Shown here piece after piece: positions 52,954 to 61,302 of a DNA stretch of 64,000 nucleotides. The position numbers and the translations under genes were made by a program. Source of the stretch: Candidatus Bathyarchaeota archaeon (GTDB lineage Archaea; Thermoproteota; Bathyarchaeia; Bathyarchaeales; Bathycorpusculaceae); the NCBI GenBank assembly GCA_003151735.1, contig PLYI01000081.1, positions 23,510 to 87,509 on the forward strand, read 5' to 3'. The notes beneath the pieces are model-generated. The model was not told the DNA's origin. It was given only the letters and a program-made list of their open reading frames with translations, and made no database searches. How positions within the stretch are numbered: the stretch's first letter is position 1; every line of letters begins with the position of its first letter.

Positions 52954-53604
52954 TTAGGGCTTAAATCCCATTAAGAGCGCTAATTCAAGCCACTTCCAGT
53001 AGCAATCCACATCTATAAACCCAATCTGATTTAGCCATTGCAGTTGTGTTTCGAAGTTTAAGAGTTCGTTTGAACGGTCTTCCGTCTCGGGCGTTAAGCC
53101 TGTAGTGGCTAAAAATTTTAGGTGCAAGTTCTGTGTTGGAGAGAAAACGTGTTCAAGGTTGCAGAAGACGCCTTGAGGGTTTAATAGGTTGAATATTTCT
53201 GTGTAGAGCTGTTTTTTTCTTGGGTGTGTCAAATGGTGAATCGCAAGGCTGGAGACTACCGCGTCAAAACAGCCCAATTGCTTTGCTGGAAGCGGCAAGC
53301 TAAAATCATGCTTAACAATCGAAACGTGTTTGTCGTTTGCGAAGCGTTTCTTGGCCCGCTCAATCATAGGGTCCGAAAAATCCAATGCCACACCTTCCAC
53401 GGAGGGATTGCTCAATTTTACAAGTGCAAGCAGTCTTCCGTCGCCCGTTCCCAAATCCAAAACGCGCTTGGTATTCGGCGGAATTTGGTCCAACAGCACT
53501 TTTTCGCCTTCTGTTCGATGCGGCAGCTTATCGGCTCTTGCCAAATAAGCCAGTGCATGCTCGATTGTTTGCCATTCGCTTTTTGTGGCGCCTTGTTTTT
53601 CCAT
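52954..53604 (-). CDS. Class I SAM-dependent methyltransferase
   Basis: A 216-residue methyltransferase with motif I VLDLGTGDGRLLALVK, motif II GVALDFSDPMIERAKKRF and motif III FDAVVSSLAIHHLTHPRKKQLYTEIFNLLNPQG. The layout resembles small-molecule (UbiE/tRNA cmo5U) methyltransferases. Substrate unknown. Confidence 0.82.
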   Translation of the reverse strand: MEKQGATKSEWQTIEHALAYLARADKLPHRTEGEKVLLDQIPPNTKRVLDLGTGDGRLLALVKLSNPSVEGVALDFSDPMIERAKKRFANDKHVSIVKHDFSLPLPAKQLGCFDAVVSSLAIHHLTHPRKKQLYTEIFNLLNPQGVFCNLEHVFSPTQNLHLKFLATTGLTPETEDRSNELLNFETQLQWLNQIGFIDVDCYWKWLELALLMGFKP

Positions 53605-53746
53605 TTTCGTTCCTCTGCAAGTTAACCTGTGACGCTTATTTTAATTTAGGTTTGTTATTACACCAGAATTTCTGCAGTTAAGAAAAATAATCCTTATATC
53701 CTATTTGTTAACTTAATGGAGAGGTATCGTGAGGGAATTCTGTTAA

Positions 53747-54100
53747 ATGGAGTTTTGTCCCAGCTGCGGTTGCCGGCTTGAACCTAAAAAAACAGGCGTA
53801 GGCACCTCGTTCATATTGTCTTGCCAAAAATGTGGATACACAAAGCAGCCGATAGATAGAAAAGCTGAAGCGAAGACAGGAAAAGTTATTTCGCCTAGCA
53901 CCGCGCCGAAACCGTTCATGACCGTTATATCTGAGGAAGACCAGAAAATCAAAACAATGCAGACCATTCGGATGGCATGCGAAAAATGCGGGAACATGGA
54001 AGTTTTTGTTTGGCAGGTGCAGACAAGAGGCGGCGACGAAGCCTCAACGCAGTTTATGCGGTGCACAAAATGCGGACACACGTTCAGGGAATACACTTAG
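53747..54100 (+). CDS. tfs: Transcription factor S (TFIIS-like RNA cleavage factor)
   Basis: A 117-residue protein with an N-terminal zinc ribbon (FCPSCGCRL...CQKCGY) and a C-terminal TFIIS ribbon (CEKCGNMEVFVWQVQTRGGDEASTQFMRCTKCGHTFREY). The acidic pair DE in RGGDEAST is the one that enters the polymerase to stimulate RNA cleavage; GG replaces the more common SA before it. It rescues backtracked RNA polymerase. Confidence 0.92.
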   Translation: MEFCPSCGCRLEPKKTGVGTSFILSCQKCGYTKQPIDRKAEAKTGKVISPSTAPKPFMTVISEEDQKIKTMQTIRMACEKCGNMEVFVWQVQTRGGDEASTQFMRCTKCGHTFREYT

Positions 54101-54158
54101 TTTTGGAAAGTTATTAAAGCATGTTATCGCTATAGTGATACTCTCGGAGTAAAACCCG

Positions 54159-54251
54159 ATGCCGAAAAAAGAAAAACCGTTAACTAAGAAAGAACGCGAC
54201 GAAAAAAGAAAAGCAAAAAAGGCAAAACAGAGCAAAACACAGACTAGTTAA
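54159..54251 (+). CDS. 30-residue lysine-rich peptide
   Basis: The ATG at 54159 follows GGAG by about 9 bases. The product is almost entirely Lys, Glu, Ala and Arg (KEKPLTKKERDEKRKAKKAK). It lies 58 bases after tfs. It resembles small basic RNA-binding tails, but nothing more can be said. Confidence 0.42.
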   Translation: MPKKEKPLTKKERDEKRKAKKAKQSKTQTS

Positions 54252-54348
54252 ATTAGTCTGAAACGTGCCCTGCTTTCCCCTTAAAGTTTTTATTTTTTTT
54301 CTTAATTCTTGAGTAGACCATTTTTATTTGACATTGCCTATTAAGGAA

Positions 54349-54427
54349 TGCCTATGATGATTAACACGTCAGTCTGACAGGGATTGGTAGTCCCATAGAT
54401 GATGTCAGTTATACGAATTCTGAGGCA
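54349..54427 (+). ncRNA. C/D box sRNA candidate
   Basis: All four boxes stand in order: C box ATGATGA (54354-54360), 13-base guide, D' box CTGA (54374-54377), C' box ATGATGT (54399-54405), 14-base guide, D box CTGA (54420-54423). The outer bases TGCC and GGCA pair to close a kink-turn. The spacer between D' and C' is 21 bases and can form a GGGA...TCCC hairpin, slightly longer than usual. Such RNAs guide 2'-O-methylation of rRNA or tRNA. A T-rich TATA-like stretch lies upstream. Confidence 0.62.
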
Positions 54428-54632
54428 CAGACATCGTTTTTTTAAGTATAAACTTAGTACATTAACTTCAAGTCGTATGGCGCCTGTGATGACAATTGCA
54501 CGAAAGTAGGAGTTGCAGCTAATTCTGTTTCTCCAATATGACTTAAAACAAAATTTTGGTTCTGAGGCGCCAAATCTCAACTTAATGGACAACGTTAATT
54601 ACAATCACCCAACGATATAGCTAACGATTATT

Positions 54633-54953
54633 ATGAAAAAGCCTGCTCCAATTGCCTACTGCTGGTTTATCCGAGATGGCGAAAAACTAATTCAATGCAC
54701 CAAAGCAGGCTTCGACAAAGCCATCGTTGAATGCAAAAGCGTCAAGTACCGCGGCTACGCGAACAAAAAAGCTGATCACATCGCAGAGCAACTGGAGGCA
54801 TCCAGAATGGCTTTCCTTGCTGACCCTGCTTTGTCCCCGAAATTCCGCGCTGCTATTACTAATCCGGAAAATGTTTGTGAGGTTCAGATTATACAGGTTG
54901 ATGACCCTCTCTTCTGGATACGGGAATCTAAGCGTCCGAAATATCAACTTTAA
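54633..54953 (+). CDS. Hypothetical protein, unknown function
   Basis: A 106-residue protein, not recognised. It is mixed alpha/beta: APIAYCWFIRDGEKLIQC at the start, a central charged helix (ADHIAEQLEASRMAFL) and VCEVQIIQVDDPLFWIRE near the end. No membrane segment or metal motif. The open frame and ordinary codon pattern support a gene. Confidence 0.6.
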   Translation: MKKPAPIAYCWFIRDGEKLIQCTKAGFDKAIVECKSVKYRGYANKKADHIAEQLEASRMAFLADPALSPKFRAAITNPENVCEVQIIQVDDPLFWIRESKRPKYQL

Positions 54954-55026
54954 TTCTGGGGCTCAAACAAATCCTTTTGACTTCTAATGTAAAATTTTAT
55001 GATAAATTGTTGAGATTTGGCAAACA

Positions 55027-55137
55027 GTGCAACCAGCCTTAACCGTAGCAATCGCTTCAAATACACCTGCGTATGGTGCAACACCTTTCAGCGTTCATGT
55101 GATGATAACCGCAACTCAAACTAAAGGCTCAAGATAA
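55027..55137 (+). pseudogene. Fragment of a secreted beta-sandwich protein
   Basis: A 36-residue frame (QPALTVAIASNTPAYGATPF, VHVMITATQ) has the look of one strand pair from a large Ser/Thr-rich surface protein. It has no signal, ribosome-binding site or complete domain. Probably a leftover gene piece. Confidence 0.3.
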
Positions 55138-55219
55138 GACTTGAGAATCCAACAATTTTCCTTTTCTTTTCAATCAATTGTATATTTAAAGTTCCTTGCG
55201 GAGTTAAACAGGGCCAACT

Positions 55220-55909
55220 TTGAGCAAACCAGCTTTAAGCATAACAAAGCAAGCATTCCTCGGATTAGCCGCCCTTGCTGCTTTACTTTGGATTGCGCTG
55301 TTTTTGCCAGCTTGGACGCTGAATTATTGGCAAGCATGGATCTTCTGGCTTGTCTTTGTGGTATCCATAACGGCAATCAGCGCCTATTTCCTCAAGAAGG
55401 ACCTTAACCTCATATCAAGCCGATTAAAAGTAGGTCCTTCCGCAGAAAAAGAGGGTAACCAAAAAATCACTCAGACAGTTATCAGCGTTTTCTTCATTTT
55501 GTTGCTGCTCGTTCCGTCGATTGACCATCATTTTAACTGGTCCAACGTTCTATCCAGCTTAAGCATAACTGGAGACGTTTTTGTTGCACTTGGACTTCTG
55601 ATAATCTTTTTGGTTTTTAGAGAAAACGCGTATATTCTGTACTTGTTGAAGTAAACGAAAACCAGAAAGTAATATCGACAGGTCCCTATGGCATAGTCCT
55701 CCACCCAATGTATTCTGGAGCTTTAGTAATGCTGTTCTTCGTACCCATTGCGTTGGATTCGTTTTGGGGACTGCTTGCTTTTCCACCCATCCTGTTGGCC
55801 ATTGCCTTGCGACTGGGCGAGGAAGAAAAATTTCTGAAAAAAAAATTTGCCGGGATACGCTGAATGCTGTCAAAAAGTAAAATATCGTTTGATTCCCTTT
55901 ATCTGGTAG
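55220..55909 (+). pseudogene. Isoprenylcysteine methyltransferase-like membrane protein with two frameshifts
   Basis: From the TTG at 55220 come four hydrophobic segments (WIALFLPAWTLNYWQAWIFWLVF and others), ending at 55654. In the next frame VEVNENQKVISTGPYGIVLHPMYSGALVMLFF and LRLGEEEKFLKKKF follow, the SAM-binding core of the ICMT/PEMT family. A second shift in a nine-A run (about 55838) leads to GYAECCQKVKYRLIPFIW and the stop at 55909, the normal family end. The full gene would be about 229 codons. Both breaks can be single-base indels. Confidence 0.7.
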
Positions 55910-55928
55910 ACTATACAACCAATTGGTC

Positions 55929-56132
55929 TTAGAGTGGTTTTCTTCCAACTCTTCTTAAAAGCAAATTAGCGGCCGCGGCCACAACTAAATCCGCTAAAAC
56001 CCAAATGATGAATGAAATGTAACCTAAGAAAGCCAAAACGGTGAACAAAAGCAGAAGAACTATTGCGATTATTCCGATTGTTCTTTTTCTTTGGCGTATT
56101 TTTTGGGGATTATAATTGATTTTGGCTGGCAT
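55929..56132 (-). CDS. Small two-helix membrane protein
   Basis: A 67-residue protein with a basic start (KINYNPQKIRQRKR) and two membrane helices (about 19-37 and 40-58). No family recognised. Convergent with the broken methyltransferase gene. Confidence 0.55.
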   Translation of the reverse strand: MPAKINYNPQKIRQRKRTIGIIAIVLLLLFTVLAFLGYISFIIWVLADLVVAAAANLLLRRVGRKPL

Positions 56133-56387
56133 TTTGTCACGTTCGACCTTACTGTTAAAGGTGTTTAAAATACGTTTAAAGGTTCATCCTATCGGTAGGG
56201 ATGGAGTGGATGAGGTGATTTGTTGCTGTTTGTTTGTTGAACACTCGACAATAATGTGTGATGCGACACAATATATTGATAGTTTTTAGCACAAACAATC
56301 ATAAGGACTAACATCCTAAAACTACCCATAAAGAAATCTCGGATTAGACAAAGTTCTAAATAGAAAAAGCAAACACATCCATGGGAC

Positions 56388-56684
56388 ATGATTGACGAAA
56401 TCGTAAAGGCAAAGTATCTTGAGCAGACTGCAAGGACCAATGAGGTCGCTAAGCGTTTTCGCAGAAACCTGTCTAATTTTAACGAAGACCCATCCAGTCA
56501 GTTAAACGAAATTTTCTTAAATCTGCAAGAACTAAATCCAGAACAAAATTTAACAGATAACTGCAAGATGTTTGAGTAGACACAAAACCTCGATGAAGGC
56601 TTTTTCCCTTGCCCAACCTGCACCTGCTGGTTCACTAACAAAAAAAACCTGGATTTCCACATAAAAAGATGGTATGACCGATAA
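56388..56684 (+). pseudogene. C2H2-like zinc-finger protein interrupted by an in-frame TAG
   Basis: The first 63 codons (DEIVKAKYLEQTARTNEVAKRFRRNLSNF onward, helical) end at TAG 56577-56579. The same frame continues without a shift: NLDEGFFPCPTCTCWFTNKKNLDFHIKRWYDR, then TAA. The continuation has the F-C-x2-C-F-L-H pattern of a zinc finger. A single base change explains the stop. TAG ends other genes here normally, so reassignment is unlikely. Confidence 0.55.
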
Positions 56685-56749
56685 GCAGGGTCAAATTGAT
56701 TTTTCTTCGCACAACCTAAATAAACCATTTTCATCCATCCACATGTACC

Positions 56750-57280
56750 TTGAACTTCCAGAATGTAGTCTTCCCAGATTCTGTGGGCTTTCGATGCAAA
56801 AACTGTGGAATTTGCTGCCGCATGCAGCCGCCCGACGTAAACAAGGCAGAGCAAAAACAGATAGAAGCCAAAGGGTTCAGGGATTTTTTGGAGCGCCCCG
56901 ATGGAACAGGAATTGCATGGATCCGCAGAAAAAAAGATGACAGCTGCTTTTTCCTCACAAAAGACAATAAATGCGCAATTTACGCGGTGAGGCCAGCTAT
57001 TTGCAGGTTGGAACCATTTACAATAGTCGACTACGACTATGAGCGGAACAGAATAGAGTTGATATTGAATTTTCCTTTTTCAAGCTGCTGCATGGGCACC
57101 TGTGACGAAGAACCTTTGCCTGTGGAAGAAATTGGAAAAGCCGCCCAAATCCTTGTTCAAAAAATTTTGGTGTTAACCGCGCAAGATCTGAACCTTCCGA
57201 TAACTGACAAGAGGGTTAAATCTGAAACACGGTCAAGGCTTCTCCGAAGAACCATAGAAGCTGCTGACCTCCAATTATAG
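56750..57280 (+). CDS. YkgJ-family cysteine-cluster protein
   Basis: A 176-residue protein with the CxxCxxCC cluster near the start (FRCKNCGICCRMQPPDV) and later CAIYAVRPAICRLEPF and FPFSSCCMGTC. Members bind zinc or iron-sulfur; function uncertain. The start is a TTG (56750). Confidence 0.85.
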   Translation: MNFQNVVFPDSVGFRCKNCGICCRMQPPDVNKAEQKQIEAKGFRDFLERPDGTGIAWIRRKKDDSCFFLTKDNKCAIYAVRPAICRLEPFTIVDYDYERNRIELILNFPFSSCCMGTCDEEPLPVEEIGKAAQILVQKILVLTAQDLNLPITDKRVKSETRSRLLRRTIEAADLQL

Positions 57281-57537
57281 CAAATTGAAAGCAAGTCGGA
57301 AAAAGAAAAAGAAAGGTAACACAAATGCTGGCTCCATTTATTATAGTAGTTTAAATACAAATTCTCATCAAATCCATTGCTTTCCCCAAAAAATCATGGA
57401 GCCAAATCTCTCAGCCATCGCACTGATTTATAGCGAAAATTAAAAACACGCAGTTTCGGGAGCTGAGTTTTAACTTAACAGGTAGAACACTCTTTTATGC
57501 GATGGCTCCAGAAGTGGAACAAAGGTGAGATAGCTAA

Positions 57538-58188
57538 TTGGTTAACCGTTTCATTAATAGGTGGAAGGAAAAAGAGGAAACTCCCTCAGTTGTGTCAAAG
57601 ATTAAAAATATAGTTAAGCCGCAGGAAAGCTTGAAAGACCAAATAAGTTTGGTTACTCAAAGATTAGATGTTCAGACTAAAACATTGGATGCAGCAGTGC
57701 ATCGTTTTGAGATTCGTGACGCCGACATCTTTCAGCGTGTTGTGAAAGCCATGACGGAAAGAGACACGGCGCGGGCAAACATTCTTGCCACAGAACTTGG
57801 GGAAATACGTAAAGTCGAAAAGATGTTATCCCACGCTTCGCTTGCATTACAAAGCGTTTCTATGCGCCTAAGTACGGTTTCAGAAATGGGCGACGTAGTG
57901 ACGGTGTTGAGTCCTGCAAAAAGTATGCTAAACAATATTCGCTCTGAGATGTGCAGTATTCTTCCAGAGGCAAGTCAAGAGCTTGGAAACATCGGGAATC
58001 TACTCTCAGACATAGTCACCACGACTAATCAGGGCTCAGATATGCCAGAAAACACGATAATGGCAAGCGCAGACGCATTGCAAATCCTAGAAGAAGCAGA
58101 AGTAGCCGCAGAGAGGAGACTTAAGGAAAAATTCCCTGAGGCAGCCACCGGAGTCGCCGTTAATAAACGGGCTGGCATTGAAGCTTAG
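57538..58188 (+). CDS. cdvB: ESCRT-III homologue CdvB
   Basis: A 216-residue Snf7-like protein: basic N-terminal helix, long helical hairpin (QESLKDQISLVTQRLDVQTKTLDAAVHRFEIRDADIFQRVVKAMTERD), then helices to the end. The C-terminal stretch ILEEAEVAAERRLKEKFPEAA matches the end typical of CdvB. It polymerises on membranes to divide the cell. The start is a TTG with GGTGAG upstream. The CdvA and CdvC (Vps4) genes are not beside it. Confidence 0.88.
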   Translation: MVNRFINRWKEKEETPSVVSKIKNIVKPQESLKDQISLVTQRLDVQTKTLDAAVHRFEIRDADIFQRVVKAMTERDTARANILATELGEIRKVEKMLSHASLALQSVSMRLSTVSEMGDVVTVLSPAKSMLNNIRSEMCSILPEASQELGNIGNLLSDIVTTTNQGSDMPENTIMASADALQILEEAEVAAERRLKEKFPEAATGVAVNKRAGIEA

Positions 58189-58516
58189 GTTTTCTTTTGC
58201 ATTGAAGCTGCCATTTCAGCCATCTTTTTTGCGTTGACGATTTGGCGCTTAACATCTTCAATTCCTGATTGGAATGTTTGCAATGGAATTATTTCCCAGG
58301 TGTTTTGTCCCCAAAATGGCAAGGTCTGGAGCAATGCGCTGAGTTCTTCGCCGGATTGAGCCTCAACAATTATTACTCCTGTCGTTGTCCCGCGAACAAT
58401 CCGCCTACAGCCTTGCCTTTGTCTATCCAATCCTTCACCATTTGGATGCTGGGTAAAATCACGTATTCAGAAAACATGGCGAAATCTGCAGGGTCAACTG
58501 GACCGCCATAATCGAC
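58185..58516 (-). pseudogene. YciI/muconolactone-isomerase-like small protein with a frameshift
   Basis: The upstream part (MFSEYVILPSIQMVKDWIDKG, KAVGGLFAGQR; ATG at 58477, frame open to 58516) stops at 58397. The rest (TTTGVIIVEAQSGEELSALLQTLPFW, WEIIPLQTFQSGIED) continues in another frame to 58185. Together they match the dimeric ferredoxin-like YciI/muconolactone isomerase family (about 95-105 residues). One indel near 58395-58405 is enough. Confidence 0.55.
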
Positions 58517-58659
58517 ACCCTACCTATAACTAAAAACTTCAAAAATAATCACCAATAACACACAGAATAGTTCATTTCGTCTTAAGCATTTGTGATTGTC
58601 AGTAAGCAACCAACAAATGTTCTATTTCAAAGCGCGGTTACAAAACCGATTTATTTTAT

Positions 58660-58726
58660 ATGGGCAGGAAGCATATGGGAATTGTACCATTGGGCAAGGG
58701 TAAAATTTTTTATGCTTCCTGCCCAT
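58660..58726. repeat. Perfect 16-bp inverted repeat, 35-base loop
   Basis: ATGGGCAGGAAGCATA (58660-58675) and TATGCTTCCTGCCCAT (58711-58726) are exact reverse complements. The loop is A/T-rich. The flanks are A/T-rich intergenic DNA downstream of the CBS-domain gene. It could be a strong hairpin, or terminal repeats of a tiny mobile element; the arms are too perfect for a normal archaeal terminator. Confidence 0.65.
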
Positions 58727-58816
58727 TGATTATTTATATGTTCTTTTGAAATTAATAATTTGTCCCTTACATTTACGGGTTTACAGGGTTTGGCGTAAAA
58801 TAAAAAATGTAAGAGA

Positions 58817-59656
58817 CTATTTTGCGTAAGCTTCAACGAGGTCGCGTGCAGTGATTATGCCTATCAACTTGTCGTTGCTAATAATAGGTAATCGTCTAAT
58901 ATGTTTTAATGCCATTGCTGCAGCAGCTCTATGAACGCTTGTGCCTGATTGAATAACGGTTAGAGGCAGTGAACATTCTGGTCCTACCTCCGTAAACAGC
59001 GCCTTGCCTTTGGCTAAGAAATTTGTTAGCAGGTCTCGTTCAGTGAAAATTCCAAACGGTTCTTCTTTGCGGGTAATTATGACGCTGCCGATTCGCCGTT
59101 CGCCCATTATTTTAGCGATGCTTATAACGGATTTTTCTTCGTCAGCAGTGACAACCTCTTTCGTCATGAAATCATCAACTTTGACTTCTGTTTCGGGAAC
59201 ATCGGGCAAGCTCTTGATTAGATCCGAAGCAGTTATGATACCCACAAGCGTTCCCGCATCAAACACGGCGAGCCTGCCTTTCATACTAGTCATTAACTTG
59301 GCAACTTCTTTTATCTTAGCTGCAACTGAAACACCCGCTAGGGGATACGACATTACATCTTCGACTTTTTCATCTTTCAGAAACAATCCAAGCGCTAAGA
59401 CCTTGCTAAGCAAATCCCGCTCAGTAACTATCCCAACGGGAGTTTTGTATTTCTCTACAATTAGGCTTCCTATATGTTTCTCACCCATTACTCGAGCAGC
59501 GTCATCAAGCGAAGCCTCAGGAGCTATGAAAACAACGTCATGGCTCATCAATTCCTTCGTCATACGATAACGTGGCAAATCACGTTTGTATTGCTCAAAA
59601 GCAATATCAACGACACTCGGCAACTTCCTTTTTATTTCTTCTTGAGGTGTCGCCAA
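58817..59656 (-). CDS. Four-CBS-domain protein
   Basis: A 279-residue protein of two CBS pairs: ELMSHDVVFIAPEASLDDAARVMGEKHIGSLIVE, DVMSYPLAGVSVAAKIKEVAKLM, DFMTKEVVTADEEKSVISIAKIMGERRIGSVII and a last one with HRAAAAMALKHIRRLPIIS. CBS pairs bind adenosine nucleotides and act as energy sensors. There is no attached enzyme domain, so a partner is expected. The gene is intact. Confidence 0.9.
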   Translation of the reverse strand: MATPQEEIKRKLPSVVDIAFEQYKRDLPRYRMTKELMSHDVVFIAPEASLDDAARVMGEKHIGSLIVEKYKTPVGIVTERDLLSKVLALGLFLKDEKVEDVMSYPLAGVSVAAKIKEVAKLMTSMKGRLAVFDAGTLVGIITASDLIKSLPDVPETEVKVDDFMTKEVVTADEEKSVISIAKIMGERRIGSVIITRKEEPFGIFTERDLLTNFLAKGKALFTEVGPECSLPLTVIQSGTSVHRAAAAMALKHIRRLPIISNDKLIGIITARDLVEAYAK

Positions 59657-59846
59657 AAAGATCCCACAGATAAATAATAGTCGAGACGGCTAATTAAGCT
59701 TCCACATCTTCATGGCAATGCTCCTTAGATTTGCTCGTCCCTTTGTTCAGCCACTTAGTAACGAAGCCTGTACCGCTGAACTGACCGCCTCTCCCTAAGC
59801 TGGAAGATAGCAAGCTTTAATTTCACGTTTAAGTAACCATAATTTT

Positions 59847-60610
59847 GTGCAAAAAAACCAACTTCTTTTTCTATTTGTATCCGTGACTTCAATTGTTTTG
59901 TTACTTGTAGTCAGCGTTTATTTTTTACTTAATTCCAATGCAAATGGAATTAACGGGATGATGGACGGAGTTCCAACGACGACAAATAACGGGGTAATTG
60001 CTCTTATTTTAATTTCAGTAGCAATCATAATTTCAATAGCGATAGTTTTATTTTTTCTCTATTCAAAAAAAGAAAAGGATAAAAGAGCAAAAACCGAAAA
60101 ATCGAAAAATATTCCAGCAAAAATTCAAGGAAGCTCGCCAACTGAACGCGAAAAATTGAGTGTCAAAGAAGGAGACTCGAAACCTTTTGAGGTTTTTCTA
60201 TGCTACAAAAAGAGTTCAGGAAAAGATTATGCTGATCATTTGAAAGCAGGTTTAGAAGAACTTGGATTGCACACATTCGAGGATTGTAAAGATATCCCAC
60301 AGACTGTTGACACCGAAGAAGGTTGGGCAAGGGTTCGCGATAAAGCGTTGGAGGAGAGCAAGTACTTTGTCCTTATCATGACTCCCGGCTTTGACCTGTC
60401 GTCTGAAGTTGTTAAGGAAATAGCATGGCAAGAAAACAAGCCAATAAAACATTTGTTTACTTTAGACATCGGAGTATGGGGCGAAATATAGTGGTTAATC
60501 TGGGAAATGAGATTTTAGATATCGGAAAACTCGAACAAGTGTCTTTTGAGACCAAAGAGGAACTGCTACGGCTTGCAAGTAACATCCTTTTAAAGTCTAA
60601 GACCACATAG
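59847..60610 (+). pseudogene. Membrane-anchored TIR-domain protein, frameshifted near the end
   Basis: The GTG start gives two membrane helices (about 4-30 and 48-72), a Lys/Glu linker, and a TIR domain from about 112: FEVFLCYKKSSGKDYADHLKAGLEELGLHTFED, ARVRDKALEESKYFVLIMTPGF, SSEVVKEIAWQENK with the likely catalytic Glu. The frame ends at 60491. In another frame NIVVNLGNEILDIGKLEQVSF and ETKEELLRLASNILL complete the TIR domain to 60610. One indel near 60450 joins them. TIR domains act as NAD-cleaving effectors or scaffolds; here it would face the cytoplasm. Confidence 0.7.
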
Positions 60611-60959
60611 TCTCCATTAACAAGTAACTTGCCACTCCCCACATGGATTACGGATTCTAATCTAGAATTGGGCGGCAGCCACCATGAATATTTCAGTCGA
60701 AAGCAGAAGCGTCACAGCTAAAGGTGGAATAATTGCCAGGCGTTTCTGCAATTTTTCCAACTCGGCAGGTTAGGACTGCTGGGGACTTTGCTGCATCTGC
60801 CGTACGGCACGCACTAATTTTGCCACGTTAACTTCAAGACAACTAGTAACAACTTAATTTCTAATACGAATACCTTCTTTGGTTTGCCAGTTCATTGTAA
60901 AAACTGAACTTTATTTGGAAAGTAGTAGCTTTTTTAATAGAATTATTTGGGTAGGTTTA
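60611..60959. other. 349-base stretch with no gene seen
   Basis: Contains the 12-bp palindrome TGCCGTACGGCA (60798-60809). No open frame of note. It separates the TIR gene from the repeat-flanked vapBC remnant. Confidence 0.4.
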
Positions 60960-60977
60960 TTGGTTGTAACCCGCCTT
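60960..60977 (+). repeat. 18-bp direct repeat, copy A
   Basis: TTGGTTGTAACCCGCCTT; one base differs from copy B and two from copy C. It lies about 90 bases before the vapBC remnant. Confidence 0.7.
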
Positions 60978-61065
60978 CTATGGCCTGCGAATTTTGCCTA
61001 ATCGGCGTTTTAACTCAAGAACGCAATGAAACAGTTTAATTCTGTATATGTATACATCATTTATA

Positions 61066-61302
61066 ATGATAAATGTGGCAAGACAGATTTCAGTCTCAAA
61101 TGAAGTTTATGAGCTTCTTGTAAAAAGAAAAGGTAATAAGAGCTTTTCAGAGGTAATTAAAGAAAACCTGTGTTCCAAGAAAGAAAAAGTGAACATAATA
61201 AGCTTAGCTGGAATCCTGAAGGATGATAAAGTGTAACTTGAGCGGTTAAAATCGCAAATAGCTGCTGAAAGAGAGAAAAATTACGGAAGGACATTCGAGT
61301 GA
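61066..61302 (+). pseudogene. vapB: VapB antitoxin with an in-frame TAA
   Basis: From the ATG at 61066 (a TTG/ATG a few codons up is possible) the frame gives ARQISVSNEVYELLVKRKGNKSFSEVIKENL, a VapB of the DUF217/COG1753 type, then KDDKV and TAA (61234-61236). The same frame continues LERLKSQIAAEREKNYGRTFE to a TGA that overlaps the toxin GTG. The normal antitoxin ends exactly there, so the TAA is a premature stop, probably from GAA. The toxin-binding tail is lost. Confidence 0.7.

Noticed and set aside
54341..54592. 83-codon open frame on the minus strand
   Set aside because: It overlaps the C/D box candidate, has an uneven composition and no ribosome-binding site.
55088..55094. GTGATGA as a C box of another sRNA
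   Set aside because: No D box follows at a suitable distance, and the bases belong to a short protein-like frame.
56577..56579. TAG as a pyrrolysine codon
   Set aside because: TAG is used as an ordinary stop by nrdD, tupC and the rhomboid gene in this window, and no pyl gene is present; kept only as a test in the findings.
58651..58836. 61-codon open frame on the minus strand
   Set aside because: It runs through both arms of the perfect inverted repeat, has no ribosome-binding site and no protein-like pattern.
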